The notes beneath the pieces were generated by a model. The model did no database searches. It had not been told where the DNA came from and was given only the letters and a program-made list of their open reading frames with translations. 17,330 nt of DNA. Source: Thomasclavelia spiroformis (GTDB lineage Bacteria; Bacillota_I; Bacilli_A; Erysipelotrichales; Coprobacillaceae). The position numbers and the translations under genes are program-made. The stretch spans positions 1 to 17,330 of the forward strand of contig JAGZCC010000047.1 of the NCBI GenBank assembly GCA_018369555.1, given 5' to 3'. This document shows positions 15,281 to 17,330 of this stretch, in pieces; the stretch's first letter is position 1; every line of letters begins with the position of its first letter.

Positions 15281-15310
15281 ATATTTCTCCCTCCGCAAAA
15301 TTATATCTAT

Positions 15311-15319
15311 ATTATATCA
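15311..15319 (-). promoter_or_regulatory. Extended -10 promoter for the KAP gene
   Basis: On the - strand the sequence reads TGATATAAT (TG-n-TATAAT), an ideal extended -10, about 30 bases before the KAP start codon. No good -35 lies 17 bases upstream, as is common for extended -10 promoters. It would allow transcription in the lysogen independently of the late genes. Confidence 0.6.
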
Positions 15320-15373
15320 TATTTAAAAGTAATTTCTCTTTTAATATCGTAAAAGGTATTAGGAGGTGAAATT

Positions 15374-15562
15374 ATGGATTTAGAGCAAAAAGAAAAGATA
15401 GAAGCTATTACTACTCGCTTAGATTCAATTATAGAAATACTAGTTACATTACAAATGATTGATATGAATCTAGCTGAATTTGCTTCTATAGATATTCCAG
15501 ATTTTTTAGAAGTACCTATAGAAACTTTAGCAGAAATTAGACAACAAATTGAGGACCTGTAA
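15374..15562 (+). CDS. Small acidic protein divergent from the KAP NTPase
   Basis: The protein has 62 residues with a perfect AGGAGGTG six bases before the ATG. It is predicted to be mostly helical and acidic: an N-terminal helix (M-D-L-E-Q-K-E-K-I-E-A-I) leads into an aliphatic stretch (I-I-E-I-L-V-T-L-Q-M-I), then a Pro-containing turn (I-P-D-F-L-E-V-P) and a final acidic helix. There is no signal peptide. The hydrophobic part is too short and polar to be a clear membrane helix. I do not recognise the family. It is the last phage gene before the attachment site and shares a 93-base intergenic region with the KAP gene, so it may be a regulator, partner or inhibitor of it, or simply an unrelated late or accessory gene. 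Confidence 0.65.
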   Translation: MDLEQKEKIEAITTRLDSIIEILVTLQMIDMNLAEFASIDIPDFLEVPIETLAEIRQQIEDL

Positions 15563-15573
15563 AAGGTCCTTTA
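15552..15573 (+). terminator. Terminator of the 62-residue gene
   Basis: AGGACCT (15552-15558) and AGGTCCT (15564-15570) form a perfect 7-bp stem with a five-base loop. The stem contains the stop codon region and is followed by a modest T-rich tract (TTATTTAT). Confidence 0.65.
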
Positions 15574-15578
15574 TTTAT

Positions 15579-15602
15579 AGTAGTCAAAATAGTAGTCAAA
15601 AT
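15579..15602 (+). repeat. Tandem 12-bp repeat beside attR (candidate integrase arm sites)
   Basis: AGTAGTCAAAAT occurs twice in direct succession, about 60 bases inside the prophage from the tRNA fragment. Tyrosine integrases bind short direct repeats in such arms. The identification as arm sites is inferred from position. Confidence 0.5.
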
Positions 15603-15661
15603 AAAATATTATCTTCCAAAACCTTTATATATCAAGGGTTTTGAGCCATTTATAAACTCAC

Positions 15662-15707
15662 ACTCTTAATCAGAGGGTCCACGGTTCGAGACCGTGAGGG
15701 GAGACCA
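15662..15707 (+). other. attR: 3' part of tRNA-Lys(CTT), duplicated by prophage integration
   Basis: From 15663 the sequence runs through the anticodon loop CTCTTAA (anticodon CTT), the 3' anticodon stem TCAGA, a T arm (CACGG, loop TTCGAGA, CCGTG), the 3' acceptor strand AGGGGAG, then A and CCA (15705-15707). No matching 5' half precedes it; the upstream bases (CTCAC) do not pair with TCAGA. So this is a tRNA 3' fragment, the usual trace of a phage integrating into the 3' end of a tRNA gene. The complete tRNA-Lys and the integrase should be at the other prophage end, outside this window. Confidence 0.85.
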
Positions 15708-15719
15708 ATTGAAAATATG

Positions 15720-15758
15720 GCTTAAACACTAGGTTTTACTAGCGTTTAGGCTTTTTTT
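15720..15758 (+). terminator. Strong terminator downstream of the attR tRNA fragment
   Basis: GCTTAAAC (15720-15727) pairs with GTTTAGGC (15744-15751), one A-C mismatch follows, then CTAG pairs with CTAG around GTTTTA. Seven T residues come next. It was probably the original terminator of the host tRNA-Lys transcript, now separated from the promoter by the prophage. Confidence 0.85.
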
Positions 15759-15824
15759 ATTGTTTTAAATTAGAGATAATGCTTATGTATATTTAAGCGC
15801 ATTTCATTAAATTTAAATGAATTA

Positions 15825-15846
15825 ATCAAGGTCAAATCAAGGTCAA
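15825..15846 (+). repeat. Tandem 11-bp repeat on the host side of attR
   Basis: ATCAAGGTCAA occurs twice in tandem. It shares the GTCAA core and near-identical spacing with the phage-side repeat at 15579-15602. It could be an arm-type site left by another element that used the same tRNA. Confidence 0.45.
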
Positions 15847-15870
15847 AAAAACTACTCATCACTGAGCAGT
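15845..15870 (-). terminator. Rho-independent terminator on the - strand
   Basis: Read on the - strand, ACTGCTCA pairs with TGAGTAGT (one G-T pair) around GTGA and is followed by about six T residues. It lies 36 bases after the stop of the small - strand remnant, which suggests that a real gene once ended here. Confidence 0.6.
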
Positions 15871-15904
15871 CTTTGTAACATATTTTTACGGTTATTTTTT
15901 AATC

Positions 15905-16001
15905 ATCTATTTATAGCTTTGACTTTTCATATAACTATCAGCACTAGTGAGAGATTGTAATTCTTGAATTATTTGTTGATCATAGAAATCTATAAATAGA
16001 T
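15905..16001. repeat. 12-bp perfect inverted repeat, 73-base spacer
   Basis: ATCTATTTATAG (15905-15916) and its exact complement CTATAAATAGAT (15990-16001) frame a short segment. This could be the ends of a tiny non-autonomous element or a chance AT-rich match. No flanking target duplication was recognised. Confidence 0.35.
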
Positions 16002-16011
16002 TTTTTTATGT
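15907..16011 (-). pseudogene. Possible decayed 3' end of a - strand gene
   Basis: A - strand frame of about 34 codons ends at the TAG complementing 15907-15909 and has protein-like composition (for example D-F-Y-D-Q-Q-I-I-Q-E-L-Q). Upstream it soon meets a stop, and no start or ribosome site is seen. Its end faces the attachment site and a terminator follows, so a degraded integrase or other element gene is conceivable, but no motif identifies it. It may be chance. Confidence 0.2.
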
Positions 16012-16274
16012 AATTAGAAAATTTTTTAAGAGTAGTATATATTTTTATAGCTAGTTAAATAACTATTGTAAGTCTCATTATTTTATATATTAGCTAAAAT
16101 TAAATAATATTTTTGTTGTATAAAGCATATTTTTGTCTAGAATATGACGTTTATCTATGAAAAAGGAAATAAAATATAAAAAAATAATTATTAAAATATG
16201 TTGATTATAACAATGAAAATTTAGGAAATATAGTAATTAAAAGTACGAAAAACAATATTTTTATCAAAAATGTA

Positions 16275-16303
16275 TTGCAATATTAAAATATTCATGTTAT
16301 TAT
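16275..16303 (+). promoter_or_regulatory. Promoter of the tRNA-Ser/tRNA-Asp operon
   Basis: TTGCAA (16275-16280) and TATTAT (16298-16303) are separated by 17 bases, with an extended TG at 16295-16296. It sits about 20 bases before the mature 5' end of tRNA-Ser, as expected for a stable RNA operon. Confidence 0.75.
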
Positions 16304-16323
16304 ATATGGGCAGTCGAGGAAAC

Positions 16324-16414
16324 GGAGACATACTCAAGAGGCTGAAGAGGCGCCCCTGCTAAGGGTGTAGGTCGGGAAACTGGCGCGAGGGTTCAAATCC
16401 CTCTGTCTCCGCCA
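16324..16414 (+). tRNA. tRNA-Ser(GCT)
   Basis: The acceptor stem GGAGACA pairs with TGTCTCC, followed by G and an encoded CCA. The anticodon loop CTGCTAA gives anticodon GCT (16358-16360). A long variable arm (about GTAGGTCGGGAAACTGGC) and a T arm with GTTCAAATC are present, so it is a complete type II tRNA reading AGC/AGT. Confidence 0.95.
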
Positions 16415-16421
16415 TTCAATT

Positions 16422-16498
16422 GGTCTGGTAGTTCAGTTGGTTAGAATGCCGCCCTGTCACGGCGGAGGTCGCGGGTTCGAGTCCCGTCCAGACCGCCA
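16422..16498 (+). tRNA. tRNA-Asp(GTC)
   Basis: The acceptor stem GGTCTGG pairs with CCAGACC, then G and an encoded CCA. The anticodon loop CTGTCAC gives GTC (16456-16458). The D arm TTCAGTTGGTTAGAA and T loop TTCGAGT are canonical. It lies seven bases after tRNA-Ser and is co-transcribed with it. Confidence 0.97.
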
Positions 16499-16510
16499 AT
16501 TAGAAATTTG

Positions 16511-16535
16511 GTTCTATGTAAATAGAACTTTTTAT
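16511..16535 (+). terminator. Terminator of the tRNA operon
   Basis: GTTCTAT (16511-16517) pairs with ATAGAAC (16522-16528) around GTAA, followed directly by a T-rich tract. Confidence 0.85.
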
Positions 16536-16543
16536 TTTGTTTA

Positions 16544-16569
16544 AAAAGATCAACTTAAGTTGATCTTTT
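16544..16569 (-). terminator. Terminator of the Nudix gene (perfect palindrome)
   Basis: A 26-base perfect palindrome centred between 16556 and 16557 (core GATCAACTTAAGTTGATC) overlaps the last codons and stop of the - strand Nudix gene and has A/T runs on both sides. It can end transcription from either direction. Confidence 0.75.
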
Positions 16570-17088
16570 ATTAATATATGCATGCATAATTGCAATTATT
16601 GTTTTAGAATCAAAAATTTCTCCGCTAACAACTTGTTTGTATGCTTCATCAATATCTAAAGCAATAACTTCAATCATTTCATCATCATCACAAGCACGTG
16701 GGTTTTCTACTTTAAAGACATCTTGCGCTTGATAAATATATAACCATTCATCACTATAACCTGGAGTGGGTAAGAACTTTGAAATTTTAATAGCGTCTTT
16801 AGCACTATATCCTGTTTCTTCTTCTAGTTCTCTAAGTGCACATTCTTTTGGATTTTCATTTAATTCTAGTTTTCCAGCGGGAATTTCTAATGTTGTAATG
16901 GCATTTGGATAACGAAATTGTTTTACTAATAATATTTTGTTATCGATGATTGCTAGTATTCCTACACCGCCATTATGTCTGACTACTTCTCTAGTGGCTT
17001 TGTTACCATTATCGCAAAGTACACTATCTTTGTATAATTTGATTATTTTTCCATCGTAGATTAATTGACTATCAAGTTTCTTTTCCAT
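16555..17088 (-). CDS. nudF: ADP-ribose pyrophosphatase, Nudix hydrolase (NudF type)
   Basis: The protein has 177 residues, close to Bacillus NudF in length, with GAGGTGA five bases before the start codon. The Nudix box is complete: G72-x5-E78-x7-R86-E87-L88-x-E90-E91-x-G93-Y94, which binds the catalytic metal ions. The preceding V-K-Q-F-R-Y-P (55-61) and E-I-P-A-G-K, and the following P-T-P-G-Y-S-D-E, are the ADP-ribose pyrophosphatase subfamily signature. It would cleave ADP-ribose to AMP and ribose 5-phosphate, clearing NAD turnover products in the cytoplasm. It is host housekeeping DNA outside the prophage, convergent with the tRNA operon and ending in a palindromic terminator. Activity on other nucleoside diphosphate sugars is possible. 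Confidence 0.92.
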   Translation of the reverse strand: MEKKLDSQLIYDGKIIKLYKDSVLCDNGNKATREVVRHNGGVGILAIIDNKILLVKQFRYPNAITTLEIPAGKLELNENPKECALRELEEETGYSAKDAIKISKFLPTPGYSDEWLYIYQAQDVFKVENPRACDDDEMIEVIALDIDEAYKQVVSGEIFDSKTIIAIMHAYINKRST

Positions 17089-17106
17089 TTATTTCACCTC
17101 ATTTAA

Positions 17107-17112
17107 ATTATA
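17107..17112 (-). promoter_or_regulatory. Extended -10 promoter of the Nudix gene
   Basis: On the - strand the sequence reads TGTTATAAT, an extended -10, about 18 bases before the start codon. The -35 region falls inside the adjacent inverted repeat (17121-17139), so that repeat could also influence this promoter. Confidence 0.5.
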
Positions 17113-17114
17113 AC

Positions 17115-17145
17115 AAAAAAGTATGCAAACAAAGCATACTTTTTT
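17115..17145. terminator. Symmetric hairpin with A and T runs, terminator or operator
   Basis: Six A residues, GTATGC, loop AAACAAA, GCATAC and six T residues form a symmetrical, bidirectional terminator. No annotated + gene ends before it, so its main use may be to stop a - strand transcript starting at the promoter near 17212-17240. Confidence 0.7.
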
Positions 17146-17205
17146 AAATAATTCTATATAAGGGTGATAAATAGGGGGTATTAAAGTGAATTAACTACAC
17201 TTGAT
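17115..17205 (-). ncRNA. Candidate small RNA or attenuated leader upstream of the Nudix gene
   Basis: A - strand promoter (TTTACA, 17 bases, TATAAT with extended TG) would start RNA near 17205, and the hairpin with T run would end it near 17115, giving about 90 nt. The RNA has a weak 5' hairpin (AAGTG/CACTT), an unpaired C-rich part (ACCCCCTA and CACCCTT) and no start codon with ribosome site. C-rich single strands occur in Gram-positive sRNAs that pair with Shine-Dalgarno sequences. It could equally be an untranslated leader. Confidence 0.35.
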
Positions 17206-17211
17206 AATAAT

Positions 17212-17240
17212 ATTATAGCAATGAGCAACCGTAATGTAAA
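17212..17240 (-). promoter_or_regulatory. - strand promoter directed toward the Nudix gene
   Basis: Read on the - strand: TTTACA (17240-17235), a 17-base spacer and TATAAT (17217-17212), with an extended TG before the -10. All elements are close to sigma-A consensus. Confidence 0.6.
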
Positions 17241-17250
17241 GGGTTACATT
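17233..17250. promoter_or_regulatory. Inverted repeat, candidate operator between divergent promoters
   Basis: AATGTAA, a four-base gap (AGGG) and TTACATT form a perfect 7-bp inverted repeat. It overlaps the -35 of the - strand promoter and lies about 35 bases upstream of the -10 of the + gene, so one regulator could control both. Confidence 0.4.
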
Positions 17251-17280
17251 CTAAAAAAGTTAGATGTTTTAAATGAAATT

Positions 17281-17289
17281 TGATATAAT
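17281..17289 (+). promoter_or_regulatory. Extended -10 promoter of the last gene
   Basis: TGATATAAT is an ideal extended -10. The expected start of transcription near 17296 leaves a leader of only about ten bases before the ATG at 17306. Confidence 0.55.
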
Positions 17290-17305
17290 GAATTACGGTG
17301 ATAAA

Positions 17306-17330
17306 ATGAAGAAGATACAAATAACAGAAA
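17306..17330 (+). CDS. Start of an unidentified + strand gene, cut by the window end
   Basis: Only M-K-K-I-Q-I-T-E is visible. GGTGA lies just upstream. An in-frame ATG at 17288 overlaps the -10 box and is therefore less likely to be used. The family cannot be judged from eight residues; the operator-like repeat and divergent promoter upstream would suit an autoregulated gene. Confidence 0.45.

Larger units (their letters stand above)
15759..16270. other. AT-rich intergenic stretch, no intact gene
   Basis: About 500 bases without a credible gene on either strand. It holds a tandem 11-bp repeat, a - strand terminator, a short open - strand remnant and a 12-bp inverted repeat, each listed separately. 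From about 16012 to 16270 I see only AT-rich sequence with frequent stops in all frames. Confidence 0.7.

Noticed and set aside
15281..15298. TTG at 15298 as KAP start
   Set aside because: It lies upstream of the GGAGGGAG ribosome site that is correctly spaced for the ATG at 15280.
15662..15707. Complete tRNA gene at the attachment site
   Set aside because: There is no 5' acceptor, D arm or 5' anticodon stem; only the 3' part is present.
17221..17283. 20-codon + strand ORF starting at ATG 17221
   Set aside because: It has no ribosome site, overlaps the operator-like repeat and the -10 of the next gene, and is short enough to be chance.

Overview
The window is the right-hand end of an integrated siphophage-type prophage, followed by about 1.6 kb of host chromosome. 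Coding sequence is very AT-rich, Shine-Dalgarno sites are strong (AGGAGGTG type) and the phage proteins are of Gram-positive siphophage families. This points to a low-GC Bacillota host. An Erysipelotrichia/Coprobacillaceae or clostridial gut organism would fit, but no marker here fixes the genus.

Layout, left to right. (1) Tail module, 17-11216, all on the + strand and tightly packed: a tail assembly chaperone pair with a canonical -1 slippery heptamer at 293-299, a tape measure protein that appears to start at a CTG in a CTGA overlap at 739, a DUF6711-like tail protein, a tail hub/tip protein, a DUF859-type tail fibre protein, a large modular receptor-binding protein broken by an in-frame TAA at 10082-10084, and a small protein with a C-terminal CBM5/12-like sugar-binding module. 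A terminator at 11230-11252 closes the module. (2) Lysis and accessory module, 11287-13990: an r1t-type holin, a one-TM coiled-coil protein, a DUF6275-like protein, a DUF2829/Tad2-like protein (candidate Thoeris anti-defence), a DUF4406 nucleoside-deoxyribosyltransferase-like protein, a CHAP/SH3/PG-binding endolysin, and a spanin-shaped membrane protein. A bidirectional terminator lies at about 13991-14025. (3) Lysogenic-conversion cargo, 14024-15562: a KAP-family P-loop NTPase on the - strand with its own promoter, divergent from a 62-residue acidic protein. This is the usual place for prophage-borne defence genes and is the best candidate here for a poorly described system. (4) Right attachment site: tandem 12-bp repeats (15579-15602), then the 3' part of a tRNA-Lys(CTT) from anticodon loop to CCA (15662-15707). 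The intact tRNA and the integrase should lie at the other end of the prophage, outside the window. (5) Host DNA: a terminator, about 500 bp of AT-rich sequence with possible remains of an older element, a tRNA-Ser(GCT)/tRNA-Asp(GTC) operon, a NudF-type Nudix hydrolase on the - strand, a possible small RNA or leader upstream of it, and the first codons of a divergent + gene.

In the phage, the tail proteins build the adsorption machine, the holin and endolysin release progeny, and the Tad2-like and DUF4406 proteins may modify host nucleotide signalling during infection. The KAP gene has its own signals and could be expressed in the lysogen. Functions come from recognising family sequence features by eye; no database search was run.
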